Of a stretch of 64,000 bases of DNA, positions 34,922-44,017 are shown one piece after another. The position numbers and the translations under genes are program-made. The DNA is taken from contig JAIRBC010000015.1 in assembly GCA_022008415.1 (NCBI GenBank), positions 1 to 64,000 of the forward strand, read 5' to 3'. Every line of letters starts with the position of its first letter. Positions within the stretch are counted from its first letter, which is position 1. The notes below the pieces were generated by a model. That model was not told the DNA's origin and did no database searches. It saw only the letters and a program-made list of their open reading frames with translations. The stretch is from Cerina litoralis (GTDB taxonomy: Bacteria > Bacteroidota > Bacteroidia > Flavobacteriales > Flavobacteriaceae).

Positions 34922-36967
34922 TTAAATTAATCCGTTAAATTTTCTAATAAACCACTCCGTTGACAGAGCGGCGACAATGATTCCTAGGAGTATCCTAAAA
35001 TCGATCAAAGATACAACATTTTCCCGGCTCCTTTGAAGGGGCACAAAACGCTCATCCCCATTCAGTTTTTGTAGCATAGTTGTTATTTCCGAAGGAAAAT
35101 ATAAACCCCCTTGCGTGCCGGTTGCCAATCTTTGTAGTTTTTTATAGTTGGTGGACGGGAATTGTTGTTCCACATCAAAATCCGAAATCGTAAAACTACC
35201 CGATTTTGAAAGATTTTCGTTTTTTACGGAAACGGTGAAATCATACCCTCCGGCAGGTAAATCGGTGAGGTCGGCCTCAAAATAATCTCGTTGGAGCAAC
35301 ATGGGGATTTCTTTGGAGGTGCCATTATCCCTTCCCTTGAGATTTAGGACCAAATTGGCATTGGGATCGAAAACGAAAGCCCCGTCGAAGTAGGTTGCCG
35401 TAATTTTCGCATTGTTGCTTCCGTCGTAAATCGGTTCATAGTCCAATATTAGTCGGGACTTCGGTTTTGTTGTGGTCAGATACAGAACGAGCTTACCCAA
35501 AAAGGCGTCAAAATTTTTAAAATTTTGATCGTTCCTAAAGGTTTGCATACGCCATTTCCAAATATTCTCACCAAAGAGAACAGCCCCGCGGCCCCTATCG
35601 GATCCGCTTTCTTCGCCATAAATGGCCAGCAACGGCTGATTTAGGTCCGTTCCCCTAATTTGTTGGCCCAAAAGCACTTCGTAATCCTTTTGGAAAGTGA
35701 TTTCACCAAGGTTGCTTTCCAAAGGGGGAAAATCGGAAATTGAAAAATCGGAAATACTGAAAATGGAAAAGCCCGAGTTTAAGATCGGTGAAATTTCTTC
35801 TGCTTGATTATAATTGTTCTTCGTAAAGTTGTGCTGTGCCTTGTTCAAAAAACGCCAATCGGTTTTGGGTCCAGTAATCGTAAAAGTACCGATTTTGGTA
35901 TTATCGACGTATTTGTAGATATCTTGGAACGCGGTGTTTGGCTGATAAAGTATAAGTAGGTCCAAATCCTTTAGCTCCATCGATTTCGACGAAGGCTTTA
36001 AAAATGTAACCGACCGTTGCCCATTGCTTTCCAAGGCTTTTTTTAGCGCCCCTAGGTCGGGATGCAGAATACTGTAAATAATACCGATATTGGTTTTTTC
36101 ATCGATTACCTCCACGGCGATATCCCTAGTATTGTTGGCCGTATTTCTTTCCTCCCTCAAAGACGTCAATGCCAAACGTATATTTTTTAGCCCAATGGAT
36201 TCAGCTGTCAATTGTATATGGACGACCTTGGAATTTTGGCTTTTTGAAAATTTAAGGTTTTCAGTATAGACCGTTTTGCCGTTTGCCAAAACGTTTAATC
36301 GGGTAGCCACTTCACTTCCCCCATAGTAGGAGACATGGACTTCTATTGGATATTTGTTTTTTAAAAAGGTATACTTGTTAAAGTTTACCCGATCAATACC
36401 AAGGTCTTCGTAACGGGTGGTGTCTCCAATGGCCACAGGATAAACTGGAAGGTTTTGCCTGCCTTTATAAAATTCGTAGTCCTGCCCCAAGGTCTGGTTG
36501 CCATCGGTTAAAAGAACTATCGCTCCCGTTTGTTGCGCAAACAAATGATCTACGGTGGACAAAGCCGTCGTGATATCCGTATTCCTTTCGGAGAAAGTCA
36601 GGCTATCGGAATCCGTCAACCCTGCCCCAAAATTGTATTTGCTAATATTAAAGCGTTCCGCTAACTGCCCATTTTCTTCAATTTCATTTATAATTTGGGC
36701 CATCTCGGTCGCACCGTCCGATGTTTCTATGGAGGATGAGTTGTCCGCTAAAAGAATTAGATCAGGTTTCTCAACAGAAAATTCTCTCTTTGTAAATTTT
36801 GGATTAACGAGTATTAACAAAGTACCGAACAAGGCCAAAAAACGCAAAAAAGAAAGAACAAATCCTAGTTTATCCCTTCTTTTTACCTTAAAATAATATT
36901 GAAAAAGCACAAGACCCAAGGCTACCATTGCGGCAAGTATGATCAGTAGAATTGTGCGAATATCCAT
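34922..36967 (-). CDS. Membrane-anchored VWA-domain protein
   Basis: A 681-residue protein: two N-terminal membrane segments (about 5-25 and 38-57), a von Willebrand A-like domain with the MIDAS start LILLADNSSSIE (DxSxS) near residue 74 and AIVLLTDGNQTLG near residue 150, a long beta-rich extracytoplasmic part, and a final membrane helix near residue 660 (ILLGIIVAALSTEWFI). The layout resembles Bacteroidota BatA-like proteins. It probably assembles a protein complex at the inner membrane. Partners other than the neighbouring prohibitin are not visible. Confidence 0.75.
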   Translation of the reverse strand: MDIRTILLIILAAMVALGLVLFQYYFKVKRRDKLGFVLSFLRFLALFGTLLILVNPKFTKREFSVEKPDLILLADNSSSIETSDGATEMAQIINEIEENGQLAERFNISKYNFGAGLTDSDSLTFSERNTDITTALSTVDHLFAQQTGAIVLLTDGNQTLGQDYEFYKGRQNLPVYPVAIGDTTRYEDLGIDRVNFNKYTFLKNKYPIEVHVSYYGGSEVATRLNVLANGKTVYTENLKFSKSQNSKVVHIQLTAESIGLKNIRLALTSLREERNTANNTRDIAVEVIDEKTNIGIIYSILHPDLGALKKALESNGQRSVTFLKPSSKSMELKDLDLLILYQPNTAFQDIYKYVDNTKIGTFTITGPKTDWRFLNKAQHNFTKNNYNQAEEISPILNSGFSIFSISDFSISDFPPLESNLGEITFQKDYEVLLGQQIRGTDLNQPLLAIYGEESGSDRGRGAVLFGENIWKWRMQTFRNDQNFKNFDAFLGKLVLYLTTTKPKSRLILDYEPIYDGSNNAKITATYFDGAFVFDPNANLVLNLKGRDNGTSKEIPMLLQRDYFEADLTDLPAGGYDFTVSVKNENLSKSGSFTISDFDVEQQFPSTNYKKLQRLATGTQGGLYFPSEITTMLQKLNGDERFVPLQRSRENVVSLIDFRILLGIIVAALSTEWFIRKFNGLI

Positions 36968-37089
36968 TAAGAACGTTTGGATTGTTGAAAAGGAAAGTTA
37001 ATCGTTAATGGCGGGTTTGTTCACCTAACTCCTTGCGGATCCCAAATTTCAAAAAACGATTAGCTTTTAACCAATAACTATAAACTTAA

Positions 37090-37836
37090 TTAAGTAAGCA
37101 TTCCCCCATCCACGTTCAATACCTGACCTGTAATGTATGCCGATAGGTCCGACGCAAGGAACAAACACGCATTGGCTACATCTTCGGGAGATCCACCGCG
37201 TTTTAACGGTATTCCATCCCGCCAGGTTTGCACCGTTTTTTCATCGAGTTTGTCAGTCATTTCGGTTTCAATAAAACCAGGGGCGATGGCGTTGCAACGA
37301 ATATTACGGGAACCTAGTTCCAGGGCGACGGATTTTGTAAAACCGATCATCCCGGCCTTGGAAGCGGCATAGTTGGTCTGGCCTGCGTTTCCCTTGACCC
37401 CGACAACGCTACTCATATTTATGATAGAACCACTCCGCTGTTTAAGCATGGTGCGCTGTACCGCTTTGGTCATGTTGAAAACGGATTTTAGGTTGATTTC
37501 GATTACGGAATCAAAATCTTCCTCGCCCATTCTCATCAACAAATTGTCCTTTGTGATCCCTGCATTATTGATCAATACGTCTATTCCTCCAAAATCTTGC
37601 AACACCTCGGTAACCAATTTTTCAGAATCCCCAAAGCTGGCAGCGTTACTTTTATAGGCTTTTGCCTTTACCCCTTTGGCGGTCAATTCTTTTTCCAATT
37701 CCAATGCCGGTGCTTCACTGGCACTATAAGTAAAGGCCACGTGGGCGCCATGGTCCGCAAAAATCTGGGCAATGCCCCTACCGATGCCCCTGCTGGCCCC
37801 GGTTATGATCACATTTTTTCCTTCTAAGAGCTTCAT
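37090..37836 (-). CDS. fabG: 3-oxoacyl-ACP reductase FabG
   Basis: A 248-residue short-chain dehydrogenase with GASRGIGRGIA (NADPH motif, 13-23), NNAGITKDNLLMRM near residue 90, catalytic Ser in NMSSVVGVKG and Tyr/Lys in TNYAASKAGMIGF, and the C-terminus GQVLNVDGGMLT. All match FabG of bulk fatty acid synthesis. It stands alone between the VWA gene and sucD. It could also supply the ketoreductase step missing from the PKS operon. Confidence 0.92.
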   Translation of the reverse strand: MKLLEGKNVIITGASRGIGRGIAQIFADHGAHVAFTYSASEAPALELEKELTAKGVKAKAYKSNAASFGDSEKLVTEVLQDFGGIDVLINNAGITKDNLLMRMGEEDFDSVIEINLKSVFNMTKAVQRTMLKQRSGSIINMSSVVGVKGNAGQTNYAASKAGMIGFTKSVALELGSRNIRCNAIAPGFIETEMTDKLDEKTVQTWRDGIPLKRGGSPEDVANACLFLASDLSAYITGQVLNVDGGMLT

Positions 37837-37984
37837 GGTCTAATGGTTAATAGTTAATGGTTATTTGTTTGCACATTTGTTCCTCGTATTTCTTACCCCG
37901 TACTTTGTTTTTCGTCATTTCCTAGATAGGCACCGCCTTGGGCGTGGAACGTAATTCCTGTTAAATACATCCACCGATCTAAGT

Positions 37985-38857
37985 CTACCCCATTACTTCC
38001 TTCACCTTCAATCCTATCTGGGCAGGGGAATCCACAACGTGGACGCCACATTCCCCCATAATTCTTTTCTTGGCCTGGGCGGTGTCGTCACTACCGCCAA
38101 CGATGGCCCCGGCATGGCCCATTGTTCTACCTGCGGGAGCCGTTTCGCCCGCTATAAATCCAATAATCGGCTTTTTACTGCCACTCTGTTTGTACCATTT
38201 GGCCGCATCGGCTTCCAACTGTCCACCGATTTCCCCTATCATTACCACACATTGCGTTTCCGGGTCGTTGATCAGCAACTCCACCGCTTCTTTGGTGGTA
38301 GTACCAATGATGGGATCTCCCCCAATTCCTATGGCCGTTGTTATACCCAGGCCTTGTCTTACCACTTGGTCTGCCGCCTCATAGGTAAGGGTTCCGGACT
38401 TGGAAACGATTCCCACGTTCCCTTTTTTAAACACAAAACCCGGCATGATGCCCACCTTGGCCTCTCCCGGAGTTATGACCCCTGGGCAGTTTGGACCTAC
38501 TAGCCGACAGTCCATATGCTTTATATAATTATAGGCCTTTACCATATCGGCGACAGGGATACCTTCTGTAATCGTAATTATCACTTTGATCCCTGCGCTG
38601 GCAGCCTCCATAATGGCGTCTGCGGCAAAAGCAGGGGGAACAAAGATAATAGAGGTATCGGCTCCTACTTCTTTTACGGCTTCCTCCACGGTGTTGAATA
38701 CCGGTTTGTCCAGATGCTCCTGTCCGCCTTTCCCTGGGGTAACCCCTCCCACAACATTGGTCCCGTATTCGATCATTTGCTCGGCGTGGAACGTACCCTC
38801 GCTTCCTGTGAAGCCCTGTACGATTATTTTGGAATCCTTGTTTACTAGTACACTCAT
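37985..38857 (-). CDS. sucD: Succinate-CoA ligase alpha subunit SucD
   Basis: A 290-residue protein with the CoA-binding Rossmann start SKIIVQGFTGSEGTFHAEQMIEYG, MDCRLVGPNCPGVITPGEAKVGIMPG and the phosphorylated His in RTMGHAGAIVGGSDD near residue 246. With SucC it makes succinate and ATP or GTP in the citric acid cycle. The beta subunit gene is not in this window. It follows the lipid A block on the same strand after a 211-base gap. Confidence 0.96.
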   Translation of the reverse strand: MSVLVNKDSKIIVQGFTGSEGTFHAEQMIEYGTNVVGGVTPGKGGQEHLDKPVFNTVEEAVKEVGADTSIIFVPPAFAADAIMEAASAGIKVIITITEGIPVADMVKAYNYIKHMDCRLVGPNCPGVITPGEAKVGIMPGFVFKKGNVGIVSKSGTLTYEAADQVVRQGLGITTAIGIGGDPIIGTTTKEAVELLINDPETQCVVMIGEIGGQLEADAAKWYKQSGSKKPIIGFIAGETAPAGRTMGHAGAIVGGSDDTAQAKKRIMGECGVHVVDSPAQIGLKVKEVMG

Positions 38858-39068
38858 TTTTTTGTTGGGTTATTAAGTTATTCGGTCAATGGATTATCTA
38901 GTTGATAGTATTCGGTTTCGAAAACTTCCAACTAAAATAAAACACCGGCCTATATAATGGATCGTTCTTCAGGTTTCTCTATTTTCTGTCCTTTGTTATC
39001 TCGGTTGCTATCTTAAGATTAACAAAAATATAGGTTTGCCATGGATTTCTAAAAGAATGGCCCGTCAA

Positions 39069-40001
39069 TTATTTTTCCAATCTTTTTAAAATGGACGGAA
39101 TTTGCTTTACATAAGCCATTTGTTTCAATTTTTCACGGGATTCCTCAATGGGCGTGCCGAAGTAACTTTTGCCCCCGGCCACAGATTTAGTGACCCCTGT
39201 TTGGCCCATAATGACCGCTTTTTTACCAATGGTGACCCCGCTGTTGGTTCCGACCTGCCCCCACAACGTCACTTCGTCCTCGATGATCACACACCCGGCA
39301 ATTCCGGTTTGGGAAGCTATTAAACATTTTTGTCCGATTTGGGTATCGTGGCCCACGTGGACTTGATTATCCAGTTTTGTTCCTTTACCAATGGTCGTAT
39401 CGCCCGTAACTCCCTTATCTATGGTACAAAGAGCCCCAATGTCTACGTTGTCCTCAACAACGACCCTCCCCCCTGATATCAATTTATCGAAGCCCACCGG
39501 CCTATTCTTATAATAAAAAGCATCGGAACCAAGAACGGTACCTGCATGGATAGTTACATTATCCCCTATAACACAATTGTCATAAATGGAAACATTGGCG
39601 TGGACAAGACAATTATTGCCAATGATTACGTTGTTCCCTATAAAAACGTTGGGTTGAATAACGGTATTCCGACCTATTTTGGCCGACTTGGCGATTGGGT
39701 CAGGAGATTTTTGAAAAGGTCTAAAAAATTGTGTGAGTACGTTAAAATCGCGAAATGGGTCGTTCGAAATCAAAAGCGCCTTACCCTCGGGGCAGGGAAC
39801 ATTTTTGTTGATAAGGACAACGGTGGCCTTGCAATTCAAGGCTTTGTCATAGTACTTGGGATGATCCACAAAGACAATATCCCCGACCTCGACCACATGA
39901 ATCTCGTTCATCCCCGTCACCGGAAAATCGTCATTGCCAATATATTCCGAACGGATAATGGTGGCAATCTGTTTTAAGGTATGTGGGGTTGGGAATTTCA
40001 T
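39069..40001 (-). CDS. LpxD-like left-handed beta-helix acyltransferase (second copy)
   Basis: A 310-residue protein with the LpxD layout: N-terminal uridine-binding-like domain (about 1-95) and a hexapeptide left-handed beta-helix (about 100-270; NTVIQPNVFIGNNVIIGNN, KLDNQVHVGHDTQIG). The His of VGHDTQIG corresponds to the catalytic base region. It is shorter and more diverged than the LpxD at 42804 and lies after efp with a 4-base overlap. It may acylate a different UDP-sugar or have shifted specificity; annotators often call it lpxD too. Confidence 0.8.
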   Translation of the reverse strand: MKFPTPHTLKQIATIIRSEYIGNDDFPVTGMNEIHVVEVGDIVFVDHPKYYDKALNCKATVVLINKNVPCPEGKALLISNDPFRDFNVLTQFFRPFQKSPDPIAKSAKIGRNTVIQPNVFIGNNVIIGNNCLVHANVSIYDNCVIGDNVTIHAGTVLGSDAFYYKNRPVGFDKLISGGRVVVEDNVDIGALCTIDKGVTGDTTIGKGTKLDNQVHVGHDTQIGQKCLIASQTGIAGCVIIEDEVTLWGQVGTNSGVTIGKKAVIMGQTGVTKSVAGGKSYFGTPIEESREKLKQMAYVKQIPSILKRLEK

Positions 40002-40564
40002 TCCTTGACCCGTTCCATGTAATTTCCCTTTTCGGTATCGATCTTTATCTTATCCCCTTCGTTGATAAAAAGAGGTACGTTTACCCTTGCCCCCGTCTCC
40101 ACTGTCGCAGGTTTGGAAGCATTGGTAGCCGTATTTCCCTTTAAACCGGGTTCGGTATGGGTCACCTGCAAAACTACGCTGGCCGGCATTTCCACGGATA
40201 ACGGCATGCTGTCCTCTGTATTGAACAAGATGGTGACCAGTTCTCCCTCCTTCAATAAGCCAGGCGCATCCAACGCGCTTTCTTGAAGTGTAATTTGGTT
40301 ATAGTCGTCCGTATTCATAAAATGGTAGGTTTCCCCTTCTGCATATAAATATTGGTAGGTACGTGTCTCCACTCGGACGTCCTCGATCTTATGTCCGGCC
40401 GAAAAAGTATTGTCCAGTACCTTGCCGGTCGTGACACTCTTAAGTTTGGTCCTGACAAAAGCCGGGCCTTTCCCGGGCTTAACGTGCAAGAATTCTATGA
40501 TTTTATAAATATCGTTGTTGTACCTAATGCACAAACCCTTTCTTATGTCTGATGTTGATGCCAT
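39998..40564 (-). CDS. efp: Elongation factor P
   Basis: ATG at 40564 gives the canonical 188 residues: MASTSDIRKGLCIRYNNDIY, the KOW-like N-domain with the loop VKPGKGPAFVRTK whose Lys is the usual modification site, then two OB domains ending GARVNVPLFINEGDKIKIDTE. EF-P rescues ribosomes at proline runs. The frame is open for 21 more codons upstream, but these are not part of the family. It overlaps the second lpxD-like gene by 4 bases. Confidence 0.96.
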   Translation of the reverse strand: MASTSDIRKGLCIRYNNDIYKIIEFLHVKPGKGPAFVRTKLKSVTTGKVLDNTFSAGHKIEDVRVETRTYQYLYAEGETYHFMNTDDYNQITLQESALDAPGLLKEGELVTILFNTEDSMPLSVEMPASVVLQVTHTEPGLKGNTATNASKPATVETGARVNVPLFINEGDKIKIDTEKGNYMERVKE

Positions 40565-40612
40565 TTCTCGGTTGTTAGTTAAATATTGATGATCGTTGGG
40601 GAAAAAATTAGA

Positions 40613-40626
40613 ATTCAGAATTGTCA
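40613..40626. repeat. ATTCAGAATTGTCA repeat, copy at the lpxA stop
   Basis: The 14-base sequence is identical at 47479-47492, and a related ATTCAGAATTCAGAATTT is found near 50578. The last three bases of this copy form the lpxA stop codon. Confidence 0.4.
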
Positions 40627-41409
40627 ATTCGTACTAAAATAACCTTTCATGATTCCCCGTTGGGAATCTCGGATAAATTGCAAAATCTCGTCCCTTTCGG
40701 GGGTAGCTTCCATTTCTGCCTCTATTATTTGGACCGCTTGGGTATTGTTGTATTGCTTTTGATATAGGATTCTGTAAATATTTTGAATATCCCTTATTTT
40801 TTCCGAAGAAAACCCCCGTCTTCTCAAGCCGACGGAATTGATCCCAACATAGGACAACGGTTCCCTTGCAGCCTTTACATATGGCGGTACATCTTTACGT
40901 ACCAACGACCCACCGGTGACAAAAGCGTGCTGTCCTATGGAAACAAACTGGTGCACGGCTACTAATCCGGCGAGAATTACATTCTCCCCTATCGTTACGT
41001 GTCCGGCCAAAGTAGAGTTGTTGGAAAAAATGCAATTATTCCCCACAACACAATCGTGGGCCACATGGCAATAGGCCATAATGAGGCAATTTTTTCCGAT
41101 TACGGTTTTCATCCTATCCGAAGTTCCCTTATGGATCGTGGCACATTCCCTTATGGTGGTACCGTTGCCAATTACTACGGTAGTATCCTCGCCATTGTAT
41201 TTTAAATCTTGCGGGGGGGCAGAAATTACGGCCCCAGGGAAAATGTTGCAGTTCTTTCCTATCCGGGCCCCTTCCATGATGGTGACATTAGATCCTATCC
41301 ATGTACCTTCACCGATGACGACATTATTATGTATGGTCGTAAAGGGGTCTACCACCACGTTTTTTGCAATTTTAGCTCCGGGGTGTATATACGCCAAAGG
41401 TTGGTTCAT
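40624..41409 (-). CDS. lpxA: LpxA: UDP-GlcNAc acyltransferase
   Basis: A 261-residue hexapeptide-repeat protein starting MNQPLAYIHPGAKIAKNVVV. The catalytic His lies in CLIMAYCHVAHDCVVGNN near residue 122, and the C-terminal helical part begins after VGINSVGLRRRGFS. It adds the first 3-hydroxyacyl chain in lipid A synthesis. It follows lpxC/fabZ after 1 base, so both are co-translated. Confidence 0.96.
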   Translation of the reverse strand: MNQPLAYIHPGAKIAKNVVVDPFTTIHNNVVIGEGTWIGSNVTIMEGARIGKNCNIFPGAVISAPPQDLKYNGEDTTVVIGNGTTIRECATIHKGTSDRMKTVIGKNCLIMAYCHVAHDCVVGNNCIFSNNSTLAGHVTIGENVILAGLVAVHQFVSIGQHAFVTGGSLVRKDVPPYVKAAREPLSYVGINSVGLRRRGFSSEKIRDIQNIYRILYQKQYNNTQAVQIIEAEMEATPERDEILQFIRDSQRGIMKGYFSTN

Positions 41410-41410
41410 C

Positions 41411-42802
41411 CTATTTCTTTTTAACGATTTGGGCCATCATCTCCGCTTCACAAACCAGTTTATCGTTGGCGTACGCGTAGGCCTGCATATGGCAAATACC
41501 CCTTCTGATTGGTGATATTAGGCTACATTGAAAAATTAGGGTGTCCCCTGGCAAAACTTTTTGTTTAAACTTAACATTATCTATCTTCATAAAAAGGGTT
41601 AGATAATTTTCCGGATCGGGAACCGTGCTCAACACCAAAATTCCACCGGTCTGTGCCATGGCCTCCACCTGAAGGACTCCTGGCATAACCGGGGCACCTG
41701 GAAAATGGCCGACAAAAAACGGCTCGTTCATGGTGACATTTTTCATGCCCACCACGTGAGTGTCCGAAAGTTCCAATATCCTATCTATTAACAAAAATGG
41801 GGGTCTATGTGGCAACATGGCCATAATTTGATGAATATCCATCAATGGGGTCGCACTTAAATCGTACTTTGGCACCTTGTTGCGTTTTTCCATTTTTATA
41901 ATTTTTGCCAATTTCTTGGCAAATTGCGTGTTTACGTAATGGCCGGGTTTATTGGCGATTACCTTGCCCCTGATCCTAGTCCCCGCGAGGGCAAGATCCC
42001 CGATGACATCCAACAACTTATGGCGGGCCGCTTCATTGGGCTGGTGAAGGGTTAGGTTGTCCAATATTCCATTGGGTTTTACAGATATCTTCTTTTTGTG
42101 AAAAACCTGCTCGAGTTTTTTCATGGTAGTTTCGGAAATTTCCTTATCCACATATACAATGGCATTGTTAAGGTCACCTCCCTTAATTAAACCATTTTCA
42201 AGGAGGTTCTCCAGTTCGTGAAGAAAACTAAACGTCCTGGCATTGGCAATTTCTTCCTTAAAATCGGAGATACGGTCCAGAGTGGCATTTTGGGTCCCTA
42301 GAACCTTGGTCCCAAAATCGACCATCGTTGTTATCTGGTATTCGTCGGCAGGAATGATTGTAATTTCGCTACCCGAGTTTTCGTCCCTATAGGATATGAC
42401 ATCTTTCACGATAAACTCTTCCCGTTCCGTCTTTTGATCCACAATTCCCGCTTCCTCCAACGCTTCGACAAAATATTTTGACGAACCATCCATAATGGGC
42501 GGTTCTGGCGAATCGAGTTCAATGAGCACATTGTCTATTTCCATACCGACCAATGCGGCCAGGACATGCTCTGAGGTTTGGATCTTTACCCCTCGTTTTT
42601 CCAAATTGGTGCCCCGCTGTGTGTTTACCACATAGTTGGCATCGGCTTCTATGATCGGTTCCCCTTCCAGGTCCACTCTTTTAAAAGCATAACCGTGATT
42701 TTCAGGGGCGGGAAGGAACCTCATGGTCACCTTTTCTCCGGTGTGGAGGCCAACGCCGGTTAGCGTCACTTCCTTTCCGATGGTCCGCTGTTTTGTATTC
42801 AT
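41411..42802 (-). CDS. lpxC: LpxC/FabZ bifunctional protein
   Basis: ATG at 42802 gives 463 residues; a GTG three codons earlier (42811) is possible but ATG leaves a clean 1-base gap to lpxD. Residues about 1-305 are the zinc deacetylase LpxC (TSEHVLAALVG, HQPNEAARHKLLDVIGDLALAG, ANKPGHYVNTQFA). Residues about 320-463 are a FabZ dehydratase (MLPHRPPFLLIDRI, GHFPGAPVMPGVLQVEAMAQ). This fusion is typical of Bacteroidota and links lipid A commitment with acyl chain supply. Confidence 0.95.
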   Translation of the reverse strand: MNTKQRTIGKEVTLTGVGLHTGEKVTMRFLPAPENHGYAFKRVDLEGEPIIEADANYVVNTQRGTNLEKRGVKIQTSEHVLAALVGMEIDNVLIELDSPEPPIMDGSSKYFVEALEEAGIVDQKTEREEFIVKDVISYRDENSGSEITIIPADEYQITTMVDFGTKVLGTQNATLDRISDFKEEIANARTFSFLHELENLLENGLIKGGDLNNAIVYVDKEISETTMKKLEQVFHKKKISVKPNGILDNLTLHQPNEAARHKLLDVIGDLALAGTRIRGKVIANKPGHYVNTQFAKKLAKIIKMEKRNKVPKYDLSATPLMDIHQIMAMLPHRPPFLLIDRILELSDTHVVGMKNVTMNEPFFVGHFPGAPVMPGVLQVEAMAQTGGILVLSTVPDPENYLTLFMKIDNVKFKQKVLPGDTLIFQCSLISPIRRGICHMQAYAYANDKLVCEAEMMAQIVKKK

Positions 42803-42803
42803 G

Positions 42804-43829
42804 TTACTCACCTTCTATCTTTTTATCGATTTCGTCAATTCTGCCGACAATTTTAGCCAAATTTTTAAAGTGCACGTAAGACTTATTATAATCGGGATAA
42901 CTAAAAGCTGGCGAACCCTGAAGCACTTCATTGTCTTTCACATTGCGTCCTATACCAGACTGCGCCTGTATCCTTACCCTATCCCCAATTGTTATATGGC
43001 CTACAATACCGACCTGTCCGCCGATCATACAGTGTTTTCCAATCTTGGCAGAACCCGCAATTCCCGTTTGGGCAGCGATGACGGTATGCTCGCCGATTTC
43101 TACGTTGTGGGCTATTTGTATCTGATTATCTAATTTCACCCCTTTTCTTAGAATGGTAGAGCCCAGGGTGGCACGATCTATTGTTGTTCCTGCACCGATA
43201 TCCACATTGTCCTCCAGGATTACATTTCCCGTTTGTGGCACTTTACTGAACCCACCTTCCTCATTAGGGGCAAATCCAAAACCATCGGCCCCTATGATTA
43301 CCCCGCTATTGACAACGCAGTGGTTTCCTATAATGGTCTCCGAATAGATCTTAGCACCCGCAAAAATGATTACATTGTTACCAATAACCACATTGTCCCC
43401 TATGTAAACGTGGGGGTAGATTTTTACGTTGTCCCCAATCTTTACGTTATTGCCCAAATAGGAAAAGGCTCCCAAGTAAAGGCTTGTACCGTAAGTAGCG
43501 GAATCTGACATAAAAACAGGTTTCTCGATGCCTTGCTTATCGTTTTTAACCTGGTTGTAATATTCTAAAAGTTTGGAAAAGGACTTATAGGCATCATCCA
43601 CTTTAATTAAGGTGGTGGACAATCCCTGTTCTGGGACAAAATCCTTGTTTACAATGGTTACGGACGCTTTTGTAGTATAAATAAACGAAGTGTACTTGGG
43701 GTTGGCCAAGAAGGTCAACGACCCCTTCTCCCCTTCTTCTATTTTGGTTAGTTTATAAACGGCTATTTCTGGGTTGCCATCAACCTCACCTTCCAAAATA
43801 CCTGCCAATTGACGCGCCGTAAATTTCAT
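42804..43829 (-). CDS. lpxD: LpxD: UDP-3-O-acylglucosamine N-acyltransferase
   Basis: A 341-residue LpxD of normal length: N-terminal domain (about 1-100; KFTARQLAGILEGEVDGNP), left-handed beta-helix (about 105-300) with catalytic His in LDNQIQIAHNVEIGEH near residue 240, and a C-terminal helix (NKSYVHFKNLAKIVGRIDEI). It adds the second acyl chain in lipid A synthesis. First gene of the lpxD - lpxC/fabZ - lpxA - efp unit; 188 bases separate it from the HD gene. Confidence 0.95.
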   Translation of the reverse strand: MKFTARQLAGILEGEVDGNPEIAVYKLTKIEEGEKGSLTFLANPKYTSFIYTTKASVTIVNKDFVPEQGLSTTLIKVDDAYKSFSKLLEYYNQVKNDKQGIEKPVFMSDSATYGTSLYLGAFSYLGNNVKIGDNVKIYPHVYIGDNVVIGNNVIIFAGAKIYSETIIGNHCVVNSGVIIGADGFGFAPNEEGGFSKVPQTGNVILEDNVDIGAGTTIDRATLGSTILRKGVKLDNQIQIAHNVEIGEHTVIAAQTGIAGSAKIGKHCMIGGQVGIVGHITIGDRVRIQAQSGIGRNVKDNEVLQGSPAFSYPDYNKSYVHFKNLAKIVGRIDEIDKKIEGE

Positions 43830-44017
43830 GATGACAAAAGTAAGAAAAATTGGTTTATGGTTTTACAGTTTGTTTTTGGCTGTTTTTTGGTTGATGATCG
43901 CTGGTTTTCATCAATGATAACGGAAGTTTGGGTTTTCAACTTTGGGTTTCGCAAAGATGATAAAATTTTTAGGGCACCGTTAAAAATGGATTCCTTCCGC
44001 TATAAAAATTAAAATTC

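Noticed and set aside
40565-40627. N-terminal extension of EF-P
   Set aside because: EF-P family length is 188 residues from ATG at 40564; upstream codons have no family similarity.
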